Assembly: GCA_016718655.1 (NCBI GenBank)
Contig: JADKCV010000018.1
Span: 20,558-84,557, forward strand
Length of the DNA: 64,000 nucleotides
Direction of reading: 5' to 3'
Source of the DNA: Flavobacteriales bacterium
GTDB lineage: Bacteria > Bacteroidota > Bacteroidia > Flavobacteriales_F > PHOS-HE28
Part shown: positions 33,853-41,697 of the stretch, piece after piece
Layout: every line of letters begins with the position of its first letter
How positions within the stretch are numbered: position 1 is the stretch's first letter
Program-made: the position numbers and the translations under genes
The notes under the pieces: model-generated
Seen by the model: the letters and a program-made list of their open reading frames with translations, nothing else
What the model was told of the DNA's origin: nothing
The model's database searches: none

Positions 33853-35544
33853 TCACCCCCGCACCAGCTTCTTGTACTTCAGCCTATGCGGAATGATATC
33901 CCCCACACGCTTCTTGTAGTTCTCCTCGTATTCGCTGAAGCCGCCTTCGAACCAGTACACCTTGCTGTCGCCCTCGAAGGCGAGGATGTGGGTGCAGACG
34001 CGGTCCATGAACCAACGGTCGTGGCTGATGATTACGGCACAGCCGCTGTAGTCCTCGATGGCCTCCTCCAGCGCGCGGAGCGTGTTCACGTCCAGGTCGT
34101 TGGTGGGTTCGTCAAGCAGTAGCACGTTGCTGCCCTGTTTGAGGGTCATGGCCAGGTGCAGGCGGTTGCGCTCGCCACCGGAGAGCACACCCACCTTCTT
34201 GTTCTGGTCGGTTCCGGTGAAGTTGAAGCGGGCCAGGTAGGCGCGGCTGTTCACCAAGGTGCCACCGATGGCCATGTTCTCCAAGCCACCGCTCACCACT
34301 TCGTACACGGACTTTTCTGCCAGTAGTTCCTTGTGGCTCTGGTCGACGTACGCCAACTGCACGGTATCACCCAGGTTGATGGTACCTGAATCCGGCTTCT
34401 CCTCGCCCATGACCATGCGGAACAGGGTGGTCTTACCTGCACCGTTGGGGCCGATGATCCCCACAATGCCTGCGGGCGGCAAGCTGAACGTCAGGTCTTC
34501 GAAGAGCACGCGATCACCGAAGGCCTTGGTCACACCCTTGAACTCGATGACCTTATCTCCCAAGCGCTGTCCGTTGGGAATGTAGATCTCGAGCTTGGCC
34601 TCCTTCTCCTTCACACTCTCGCTCTGCATCTTCTCGTAATTCTCGAGTCGGGCCTTGCTCTTGGTGCGGCGGGCCTTGGCGTTGCTGCGCACCCACTCCA
34701 ACTCCTGCTTCAAGATGCGGTTGCGCTTGCTCTCCACTTTCTCCTCCAGCGACAATCGGGCGGTCTTCTGCTCGAGCCAGTTGGTATAATTGCCCTTGTA
34801 GGGGATGCCCTCGCCGCGGTCCAGTTCCAGGATCCATCCGGCCACATTGTCCAGGAAGTAACGGTCGTGGGTGATGGCGATGACGGTACCCTTGTAATCC
34901 GCGAGGTGGTGCTCCAACCAGGCCACGCTCTCGGCGTCCAAGTGGTTGGTGGGTTCGTCCAGCAGCAGGATGTCGGGGGCTTGTAGCAGCAGGCGGCAGA
35001 GGGCCACACGGCGGCGCTCACCACCGGACAGGACATTGATCTTGGCATCCGGCTCAGGGCAGCGCAATGCATCCATGGCGATGTCCAACTTCTGGTCGAT
35101 GTTCCAGGCATCAGCGGCCTCGATCTTGTCCTGCAACACCCCTTGACGCGCGATGAGCTTGTCCATCTTATCGGGGTCGTTGAGGATATCCTCGTCGGCG
35201 AACTTGTTGTTCACGTCCTCGTACTCCTTCAACAGGTCCATGATCGGTTGCACGCCTTCGCGCACGATGTCGATCACGGTCTTGGTCTCGTCCAGGTCAG
35301 GCTCCTGCTCCAGGTGGCCGATGGAATAGCCGGGGCTCAGGTGCACATCGCCATCGAAGTTCTTGTCCTTGCCGGCGATGATGCGCATCAGCGTGGACTT
35401 ACCCGATCCGTTGAGACCGAGTATCCCGATCTTGGCCCCGTAGTAGAACCCGAGGTAGATATCGTTGAGGATCTTCTTTCCGGAAGGCAGGGTCTTGCCC
35501 ACCTTCACCATATTGAAGATTATCTGACGTCCTTCTTCTGCCAT
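33853..35544 (-). CDS. ettA: Energy-dependent translational throttle protein EttA (ABC-F)
   Basis: A 563-residue soluble ABC-F ATPase that binds the ribosomal E site and gates the first elongation step according to the ATP/ADP ratio. Two ABC domains are present: Walker A GLNGSGKST near residue 43 and GPNGAGKTT near residue 357, signature LSGGERRR and LSGGERNR, and Walker B DILLLDEPTNHLD and VLLLDEPTNDLD. The EttA-type linker and arm follow (ALCRLLL, NYTNWLEQKTARLSLEEKVE, KARRTKSKARLENYEKM). The N-terminus IIFNMVKVGKTLPSGKKIL and the length are exactly as in EttA rather than Uup or YheS. It is transcribed alone. The start at 35544 is the first ATG. Confidence 0.95.
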   Translation of the reverse strand: MAEEGRQIIFNMVKVGKTLPSGKKILNDIYLGFYYGAKIGILGLNGSGKSTLMRIIAGKDKNFDGDVHLSPGYSIGHLEQEPDLDETKTVIDIVREGVQPIMDLLKEYEDVNNKFADEDILNDPDKMDKLIARQGVLQDKIEAADAWNIDQKLDIAMDALRCPEPDAKINVLSGGERRRVALCRLLLQAPDILLLDEPTNHLDAESVAWLEHHLADYKGTVIAITHDRYFLDNVAGWILELDRGEGIPYKGNYTNWLEQKTARLSLEEKVESKRNRILKQELEWVRSNAKARRTKSKARLENYEKMQSESVKEKEAKLEIYIPNGQRLGDKVIEFKGVTKAFGDRVLFEDLTFSLPPAGIVGIIGPNGAGKTTLFRMVMGEEKPDSGTINLGDTVQLAYVDQSHKELLAEKSVYEVVSGGLENMAIGGTLVNSRAYLARFNFTGTDQNKKVGVLSGGERNRLHLAMTLKQGSNVLLLDEPTNDLDVNTLRALEEAIEDYSGCAVIISHDRWFMDRVCTHILAFEGDSKVYWFEGGFSEYEENYKKRVGDIIPHRLKYKKLVRG

Positions 35545-35711
35545 GGTCGTTGCGTTGGCACCGGTCTGTGGAGAGCGGCGGCGATTGAGAATGCTGCCAG
35601 GTTGGTCCGGCAGGTGCAGCCACCCTGTTCCGGGCCGCGAAGATCGCGCTTCGCGGTGGATGTTGCACCACGTTTGAAGGAACGACGGTGGATCCCGTCC
35701 CGCAAGGTACC

Positions 35712-36086
35712 TTAGCGGGTCACCACATCCATGGAGATGATGCTGTCCACCACGAACTTGCTATGGCCCCGCCACGGTAAAGCGGCCACGTATTCGCGGT
35801 AGTGCAGGTTGAACTGGTTACCACTGTTGGCCATGAGCTGCTCGGCCACGTTGGGGTCGCTCACCGAGAAGAGGAACTCGAAGCTTTGGAAGGTGCCGGC
35901 CTGGCTGCGCACACCGGTCTGGATCATCTTGCCCTCATAGGTCTTGAAGAGCACGCCCTTGTGCACCACGTAGTTCAGCTCACCCGCCTTGGCGCCGGTG
36001 CCAAATACCCAGTAGTAGCGGAAGTAGCCAACCCCGCCAAGCACCAGAACAAGGATGAGGATGATCTTCCAAAGGTGTTGGCGCAT
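35712..36086 (-). CDS. Conserved small membrane-anchored protein
   Basis: A 124-residue protein with one N-terminal membrane helix (IILILVLVLGGVGYFRYYW) and a small periplasmic or cytoplasmic domain containing KKGVLFKTYEG-like and LHYREYVAALPWRG motifs. This is a conserved Bacteroidota family that I believe is often labelled 6-phosphogluconate dehydrogenase in error; it has no dinucleotide-binding fold. Its function is unknown. The ATG at 36086 is preceded by a TATCTTCG box at 36106-36113; the longer in-frame reading to 36149 would run through that box. Confidence 0.75.
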   Translation of the reverse strand: MRQHLWKIILILVLVLGGVGYFRYYWVFGTGAKAGELNYVVHKGVLFKTYEGKMIQTGVRSQAGTFQSFEFLFSVSDPNVAEQLMANSGNQFNLHYREYVAALPWRGHSKFVVDSIISMDVVTR

Positions 36087-36105
36087 GGCTGTAGGCTTGA
36101 TGCGC

Positions 36106-36113
36106 CGAAGATA
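36106..36113 (-). promoter_or_regulatory. -7 promoter box of the small anchored protein
   Basis: Minus-strand TATCTTCG, 19 nt upstream of the ATG at 36086. Confidence 0.45.
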
Positions 36114-36178
36114 GGCCGCCTCGACCTCCTCCCACCTGCCGCCGCTCATCCCGAAGATCTAACCGTCCATCACTTCAA

Positions 36179-36201
36179 GGTACTTTGTCTTGCATAGTAC
36201 C
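36179..36201. promoter_or_regulatory. Candidate PadR operator
   Basis: GGTACTTTG, 5 nt, CATAGTACC: the arms pair at 8 of 9 positions. It overlaps the -33 region of the padR-pspC promoter, as expected for an autorepressor site. A second, weaker GTACTAGATAC lies at 36231-36241. Confidence 0.5.
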
Positions 36202-36221
36202 AACCCATGCCCGTATGTTTG
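36190..36221 (+). promoter_or_regulatory. Promoter of the padR-pspC operon
   Basis: -33 TTG at 36190-36192, 21 bp, then TATGTTTG at 36214-36221, a perfect TAnnTTTG. This is the best two-part Bacteroidota promoter in the window. The predicted start is near 36228, with a leader of about 20 nt. Confidence 0.65.
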
Positions 36222-36248
36222 CATCGTCAAGTACTAGATACGAACCCC

Positions 36249-36587
36249 ATGAACGTCGAGAACACCAAAGCGCAGATGCGGAAGGGGGTATTGGAGTACT
36301 GCATCCTGAGCATCCTGGCACAGGGAGAGCTGTATCCATCGGACATCATCAGCAAGCTGAAGGAGGCGAAGCTGATCGTGGTGGAAGGCACGCTGTACCC
36401 CCTGCTGACCCGGTTGAAGGATGCAGGCCTCCTCACCTACCGCTGGGAGGAATCGCGTAGCGGCCCACCCCGCAAATACTACAAGCTCACCACCGTGGGC
36501 GATAAGTTCCTCACCGAGCTCGACCAGACCTGGGACGAGCTGAGCCAAGCCGTCAAGAAGACCACCCGGAAGAACGTACAACGATGA
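36249..36587 (+). CDS. PadR family transcriptional regulator
   Basis: A 112-residue winged-helix repressor. The fold shows as MRKGVLEYCILSIL, then LYPSDIISKLKEAKLIVVEG and the recognition part TLYPLLTRLKDAGLLTYRWE, followed by the wing RSGPPRKYYKLTTVG and a C-terminal helix for dimerisation. By family it binds an inverted repeat at its own promoter and is released by a ligand or stress signal. It overlaps the start of the PspC gene by 4 nt (ATGA), so it controls and is co-transcribed with that membrane protein. The start at 36249 follows the candidate promoter and operator by under 50 nt. Confidence 0.92.
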   Translation: MNVENTKAQMRKGVLEYCILSILAQGELYPSDIISKLKEAKLIVVEGTLYPLLTRLKDAGLLTYRWEESRSGPPRKYYKLTTVGDKFLTELDQTWDELSQAVKKTTRKNVQR

Positions 36588-38383
36588 AAAAGACCCTCAC
36601 AGCCAACATCAGCGGAACGGTGTTCCACATCGAGGAGGACGCCTATGATCGCTTGCACCGCTACCTGAACACCATCCGCTCCCAATTCACGGGCACGGAC
36701 GGTCGGGAGGAGATCATGGCCGACATCGAATCGCGTATCGCGGAGCTCTTCACGGAGCGTTTGGACGGCCGTCGCCAGGTGGTCTCCATCGACGATGTGG
36801 AGCACGTCATCGGCATCATGGGCCAACCCGAGGACTACATGATGGGCGAAAACGCCGGAGGCGAGCAGCGAAGCACCGGAAGCGAACGGTCGGACAAAGG
36901 CCCCAATTGGACCATGGGCGAGGCCGGCCGTCGCAGCGGTAAGCGCTTGTTCCGCGATCCGGAGGATAAGTGGGTGGGCGGTGTATTGGGCGGTGTGGGA
37001 GCCTACTTCAACATCGACCCGTTGATCCTGCGCCTCATCTACCTCGTGTTCCTGTTCCTGGGCTTCGGTTTCATCCTGTACTTGATCCTCTGGATCGTGG
37101 TGCCCAAGGCCGATTCCGCAGCGGACATGCTACAGATGCGCGGAGAGCCGGTGACGGTCGATAACATCAAGCGAATGTTCGAGGAAGGTGCCGAGCGTTT
37201 CCAGCAAGGCTCACGTACCGTGGCCAACGAGGCCGAGGAGATGGGTCGCCGCTGGAGCCAAAGTGGCCAGAAATGGGGTCAGGGCGCCGGGCGCGATCTG
37301 GAGGACGGTATCAAGCGACTGCTCTCGGTGATCGGCAAGGTCATCGGCGTGGCCTTCCTGGTGGTCGGTTCCATCATCACCGTCGGCATGCTGGGCGCAT
37401 TGATCGGTGGCGGCACCATCACTTACGACAACCTCACCGGCCTCGGCACCACCAGCTTGTTCGATCTCGGTGCCGTGGTGTTCGACCACACGTCGCAAGC
37501 CATGTGGTTCATCACTTCCATCCTACTGCTCGTCATCATTCCGACCATTGGCCTGATCATCGGTGGGTTACGACTGGTCACAGGTGCCAAAGCTCCGCAG
37601 TGGACGGGGTGGGTACTATCCATCGGCTGGACCGTGGCGCTCATCGTGGCGTTGATCATCGGATCCAAAGTGGGTAACGACTTCAGCAGCGACCAGACCA
37701 CGGTGGACGAGGTGCCACTGATGCAGCCCACGGGCGAGACCCTCTTCCTGGACATCCACGACATGCGCGGCAACGGTGGCGACTGGTCGGTGAAGTACGA
37801 CGATGGCCGCGTGGACTGGGATATGGACGGCCTGAAGCTGACAGCGGACAGCATCCATGGTGCATGGGCCGACCTGGACGTGGTGCAGAGCCCGGACAGC
37901 CTCTACCACCTTATGGTGGAGCGCCGCGCCAATGGCCGCACGGACAAGATGGCGCTGGCACGTGCCTCGCACACGGCCTTCACCTACCTGCAGGAGGATT
38001 CGCTCGTGCGTTTCTCACCCTGGGTGGACATGCCCAAGGCGGACAAGCTGCGCGCCCAATCCGTGAAGTTCGTGATACAGGTGCCCGTGGGTAAGGCGGT
38101 CCATTTCAAGGGCGGCACGGGCCTGCTGTTGGACGATGTGGACAATGTGAGCAACACCTGGGACCAGGACATGGTGGGCCGCACCTGGACCATGACCCGT
38201 TTCGGATTGAACGACAAGGTGCGCCCGGAAGAAGTAGACAACGAGGTGATCTCACCTGCGGACCAACCCGGTACCGCACCGCAAGTACCATCTGAAGCAC
38301 CGGAACCACGCCCCACCACGGTGGACATACGTACGACAGCCACGCTGCCCAACCTGCTGGACATGCTGGTGCCCCGAAGCTGA
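36584..38383 (+). CDS. PspC domain membrane protein
   Basis: A 599-residue envelope-stress-type membrane protein. Residues 1-85 are a cytoplasmic domain (KKTLTANISGTVFHIEEDAY to VEHVIGIMGQPEDY). The PspC domain is at about 123-178 (KRLFRDPEDKWVGGVLGGVG then a membrane hairpin ending LWIVVPK). Three more membrane segments lie at about 250-360. The last 220 residues are an extracytoplasmic beta-rich domain (SLYHLMVERRANGR, KFVIQVPVGKAVHFKG). PadR-PspC pairs are common in Bacteroidota, and the PadR protein probably represses this gene. The PspC part may sense membrane stress, but its partner here is unknown. Confidence 0.88.
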   Translation: MKKTLTANISGTVFHIEEDAYDRLHRYLNTIRSQFTGTDGREEIMADIESRIAELFTERLDGRRQVVSIDDVEHVIGIMGQPEDYMMGENAGGEQRSTGSERSDKGPNWTMGEAGRRSGKRLFRDPEDKWVGGVLGGVGAYFNIDPLILRLIYLVFLFLGFGFILYLILWIVVPKADSAADMLQMRGEPVTVDNIKRMFEEGAERFQQGSRTVANEAEEMGRRWSQSGQKWGQGAGRDLEDGIKRLLSVIGKVIGVAFLVVGSIITVGMLGALIGGGTITYDNLTGLGTTSLFDLGAVVFDHTSQAMWFITSILLLVIIPTIGLIIGGLRLVTGAKAPQWTGWVLSIGWTVALIVALIIGSKVGNDFSSDQTTVDEVPLMQPTGETLFLDIHDMRGNGGDWSVKYDDGRVDWDMDGLKLTADSIHGAWADLDVVQSPDSLYHLMVERRANGRTDKMALARASHTAFTYLQEDSLVRFSPWVDMPKADKLRAQSVKFVIQVPVGKAVHFKGGTGLLLDDVDNVSNTWDQDMVGRTWTMTRFGLNDKVRPEEVDNEVISPADQPGTAPQVPSEAPEPRPTTVDIRTTATLPNLLDMLVPRS

Positions 38384-38518
38384 ACCTTGCCGCTCCGCAC
38401 GGCTGGCGCAACGAGGGATGCGACCTGCCGCCAGACGCCCTGCGTCCCCGCCGAAAGGAGGGTCGCGGGGCGGCAATGTTCGGGGGAGTTGGATCGGTTC
38501 CGCGCACGCCACGACCTC

Positions 38519-38526
38519 TACCTTCG
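38519..38526 (+). promoter_or_regulatory. -7 promoter box of the ureohydrolase gene
   Basis: TACCTTCG, 36 nt upstream of the ATG at 38563. Confidence 0.4.
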
Positions 38527-38562
38527 CACTTCACGCTCATTCGACCCTGTACCACCACTCCC

Positions 38563-39603
38563 ATGACCAAAGCCGCCAAGATCAAGGCCTTCAACCCCAA
38601 CGACCCCGCCTCGGCAGACGCCGGTATCTACGGGTTGCCCTTCACCGCTGCTGAGTGCGATATCGTGCTGGTGCCGGTGCCGTGGGAAGTGACCACCAGC
38701 TACGGCGGGGGTACGTCACTGGGGCCTGATGCCATCCTGGAGGCCAGTTTCCAGGTGGATCTTTTCAATCCCGAATTCCCGGAGCTGTGGAAACGTGGGA
38801 TACACATGGATGAGCTGCCCGAAGCGCTGCTGGAACAGAGCAAGGCCTTGAAGAAGGAAGCCAAGCACGTGATCGACCTGCTTGTGAACGGAGGCGATGC
38901 GAAGAAGAAGGCCAAGGCCGATAAGGCCCTCGCCCGCATCAACGCCGAATGTGCGGTGATGAACGATTGGGTGGAGCAGCGTTGCGCCTATTGGCTCGAC
39001 CAAGGCAAGTTGGTGGGGCTGGTGGGAGGCGACCACAGCACCCCGCTGGGGTTCTTCCGCGCGCAAGCCGCCCGGCACAAGAAGTTCGGCATTCTGCACA
39101 TCGACGCCCACCTCGATCTGCGCATCGCCTACGAAGGCTTCACCTACAGCCACGCTAGTATCCTCTACAACACGCTGCCGCTGAAGTCGGTGGAGCGCAT
39201 TGTGAGCGTGGGTATCCGCGACTTCTGCGAGCAGGAGAACGACCTCATCGTGAAGCATCCGTACCGCTTGAAGGTGGTGCGCAGCGCGGACATCCGTCGG
39301 CAGCAATACGGCGGTATCACCTGGAAGGAGCAGTGCGATGCCATCATCGATGCATTGCCGGAGAAGGTCCACATCACCTTCGACATCGACGGCCTCGACC
39401 CGACGTTGTGTCCGAACACGGGAACACCCGTACCGGGCGGCTTCCAGTTCGAGGAGGCCACCTACCTGCTCTCGCGCTTGGCCGCCAAGCGCACCGTCAT
39501 CGGCTTCGACCTGGTGGAGGTGTCGCCCGGCAAGGATGAGTGGGACGCCAACGTGGGTGCGCGCCTGCTGTTCCACTTGTGCGGTGTGTTGGCCAAGCGC
39601 TGA
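38563..39603 (+). CDS. Ureohydrolase family protein (formimidoylglutamase/agmatinase-like)
   Basis: A 346-residue binuclear manganese hydrolase of the arginase fold. All metal motifs are present: GGDHS near residue 156, DAHLDLR near residue 182, SHAS near residue 197, and DIDGLDP near residue 272. EVSPGKDEWDANVGAR near the end carries the conserved glutamate region. The substrate may be agmatine, formiminoglutamate or another guanidino compound. A hutG role would fit the hutH gene at 23807, but they are 13 kb apart. A lysine-rich insertion at about residues 100-130 (GGDAKKKAKADKALARINAE) distinguishes it from classic agmatinases. The start at 38563 avoids a long poorly supported extension to 38476. 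Confidence 0.85.
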   Translation: MTKAAKIKAFNPNDPASADAGIYGLPFTAAECDIVLVPVPWEVTTSYGGGTSLGPDAILEASFQVDLFNPEFPELWKRGIHMDELPEALLEQSKALKKEAKHVIDLLVNGGDAKKKAKADKALARINAECAVMNDWVEQRCAYWLDQGKLVGLVGGDHSTPLGFFRAQAARHKKFGILHIDAHLDLRIAYEGFTYSHASILYNTLPLKSVERIVSVGIRDFCEQENDLIVKHPYRLKVVRSADIRRQQYGGITWKEQCDAIIDALPEKVHITFDIDGLDPTLCPNTGTPVPGGFQFEEATYLLSRLAAKRTVIGFDLVEVSPGKDEWDANVGARLLFHLCGVLAKR

Positions 39604-39617
39604 TCCAAGGTCCCTCC

Positions 39618-40402
39618 ATGGTCAAGGCCTTGCTCCGTCGCCTGCTCGATGAACGGCAGCGGTACCTGCTGGGCCGGCGCTGGGTGGACCTGCGCACGTG
39701 GCTTTTCCGATCGGACCTGACGGCACTTGCGCGGTTCTATGGCACCGACAAATGGGGGCGGCATTTCTACACGCCGCACTACCAGCAGCACTTCGCACCG
39801 TTCCGTAAGCGCCCCATTACCCTGTTGGAGATCGGCGGGGGCGGATGCGATCCGCGCAACGGGGACACAGCCTGCGCATGTGGAAACGCTACTTCCCGAA
39901 GGGCTCCATCGTTTCGTTGGACATCCAGGAGAAGTCGTGGTTGGAGGAGCCCCGCATCCGCATCCATCGCGGCAGCCAAGTGGACCTGCCGTTCCTGGAC
40001 AGCGTCCTCGCCGAGCACGGCGCACCGGACCTGATCATCGACGATGGCAGCCACATCAACGCGCACATCATCACCACCTTCAAGCACCTGTTCCCCCGCT
40101 TGAAGGAGGGGGGCTACTACGTGATCGAGGACACCCAGACCTCCTATTGGCCCGAATTCGGTGGTGATAGCCAGGACCTGCACAGCGCGCCCACGGCCAT
40201 GAACCACTTCAAGGCCCTCGTGGACGGCATGAACCATGCGGAATACCGCGTGCCAGGCTACTCGCCCTCCTACTGTGACCGGCACATCGTGGCCATGCAC
40301 TTCTACCACAACCTCATCTTCATTCGCGGAAGAAGGAGGAGGGGGTTCGAACTGAACAATTGGCCCGGCCAGCTTGAATGCCTCCCAGGCGCAAGCCATT
40401 GA
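39618..40402 (+). CDS. SAM-dependent methyltransferase-like protein, one frameshift as read
   Basis: The first frame from the ATG at 39618 (MVKALLRRLLDERQRYLLGR) contains YGTDKWGRHFYTPHYQQHF and LLEIGGGGCDPRNG, the SAM-binding motif I. After a G-run at 39861-39864 the frame slips by one. The second frame continues HSLRMWKRYFPKGSIVSLDI, PDLIIDDGSHINAHIITTF, GGYYVIEDTQTSYWPEFGG and AMHFYHNLIFIRG. Adding one G gives one protein of about 261 residues, the usual size for this family, which is related to glycan or secondary-metabolite methyltransferases. The gene starts 14 nt after the ureohydrolase and overlaps the SET gene. Substrate unknown. The break sits in a homopolymer and is likely a consensus error. 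Confidence 0.78.
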
Positions 40403-40802
40403 AGCCCCCGAGGCGGACTACCTCTACGTGGATACCTCGCGCATCGCCGGTGCAGGCCTCGGGCTCTTCACCGCGATCCCTATCCATCGCGGTGAGGTGG
40501 TGGCTGTGTATACCGGTGAACGGTTCTCGAGAAAAGAGGCACGTCTTCGTGCAATACGCGGGGAGGATTCCTACTTCGTGACCTTGATGGGCGGCGACAC
40601 CCTCGACAGCATGCATAGTGACTGCTTCGCCAAGTATGCCAATGATGTGGAAGGTCCCGCCACCTCACTCCTGCGGAATAATTCAGTGATCACACTGGAT
40701 GGATCCGGAAGGCCCTGTGTGATGGCCACGCGCCGGATCCCAGCGGGCGGTGAAGTGTATGTGGCCTACGGCAAGCCCTATTGGGCCCAGCGCATGGTAT
40801 AG
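40374..40802 (+). CDS. SET domain protein (putative protein-lysine methyltransferase)
   Basis: A small SET-fold protein of 142 residues. The SET signature starts RIAGAGLGLFTAIPIHRGEV, followed by VAVYTGERFS, FAKYANDVEG with a run of LLRNNS (the NHS-like SAM/knot region), and the final RRIPAGGEVYVAYGKPYW. The usual RFxNHxxxPN is altered to YANDVEGPATSLLRNNS. By family it could methylate a lysine; a bacterial target is not known. There is no good ATG before the SET core in this frame, so the TTG at 40374, overlapping the methyltransferase by 29 nt, is the best start. It probably belongs to the same transcript. Confidence 0.78.
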   Translation: MNASQAQAIEAPEADYLYVDTSRIAGAGLGLFTAIPIHRGEVVAVYTGERFSRKEARLRAIRGEDSYFVTLMGGDTLDSMHSDCFAKYANDVEGPATSLLRNNSVITLDGSGRPCVMATRRIPAGGEVYVAYGKPYWAQRMV

Positions 40803-40809
40803 TTCAGGC

Positions 40810-41582
40810 TCAGCGGGCTTCCCATGCTTGGCGCAATGCACCCAGGAAGGCATCGCTCTGCTGTGCGCCGCTCACTGCGAACTTGCGATCGAGCGCGAAG
40901 AAGGGCACGCCGCGAACGCCCAACTGCCGGGCCTCCGCCTCATCCTTGCGTACTGCATCAGTGAACGCAATGGTCGTGAGCATTTCCGCCACAGCAGCCC
41001 CATCCAGGCCCACCTCACTAGCCAGACGGATGAGCGTAGGAACATCGGCAAGTGGGCGCCCTCCGTGAAATAGGCCTTGAACAGCCGCTCTTTCATTGCA
41101 TTACCCTTCGCCACGGTCTTGGCGTATTGCAACACACGGTGCGCATCGAAGCTGCTGCCGATCACCGCCTTGTCCATGGCGTACTCCAAGCCGACCGTGC
41201 GAGCACGGTCCACCACACCCTGCACGCGCGCTTGGGCATCGGCGCGCGTACCACCGTACTTGGCCACGAGCATGCCGTACATGTCGTGTTCACTGCGGGG
41301 CGGTGCTTCGGGGTCCAGTTCGAAGCTGCGCCATACCACTTCCACGCTGTCGCGATGCTCGAACTCCGCCAAGGCCCGCTCGAACTCGCGCTTACCGATG
41401 TAGCAGAACGGGCATACCACATCACTCCAGATCTCGACCTTCAGCGTGTTCTTCGTGTTCAAAGGATCCGTTGGCATGGCGTTAGATGGTGCTTGGGCAG
41501 GTGCAGGTGAACGCGCGCAACCCAGTACCAGAACTGCGGCCAACATAGCGAAATGCCATGGACTTCGCGGAGGGGAAGGCAT
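40810..41582 (-). CDS. DsbA/FrnE-like thioredoxin-fold lipoprotein, one frameshift as read
   Basis: Envelope thiol oxidoreductase of the DsbA/FrnE branch. The start at 41582 gives a lipoprotein signal (AMLAAVLVLGCARS). The catalytic CxxC is in EIWSDVVCPFCYIGKREFE. The helical insert follows (DAHRVLQYAKTVAKGNAMKE). The frame breaks at 41048-41050; adding one base restores AHLADVPTLIRLASEVGLDG and continues into the C-terminal half, with the cis-proline loop GVRGVPFFALDRKFAVSGAQ. The repaired length is about 257 residues. It may form or isomerise disulphides in exported proteins. Convergent with the SET gene, 7 nt apart. The break is a likely sequencing error. Confidence 0.82.
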
Positions 41583-41586
41583 GCGA

Positions 41587-41594
41587 CAAATGTA
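41587..41594 (-). promoter_or_regulatory. -7 promoter box of the DsbA/FrnE-like gene
   Basis: Minus-strand TACATTTG, a perfect TAnnTTTG, ending 4 nt before the ATG at 41582. Confidence 0.5.
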
Positions 41595-41697
41595 ACTCGG
41601 TGCGTTGCCTACGTGCTGGTCCAACAGTCCCCTTTTGATGAAAAGCAGGGTGATACCGTATGGTGTTCGGATGGTCTTCCTTGCTTTACGTCCGAAC

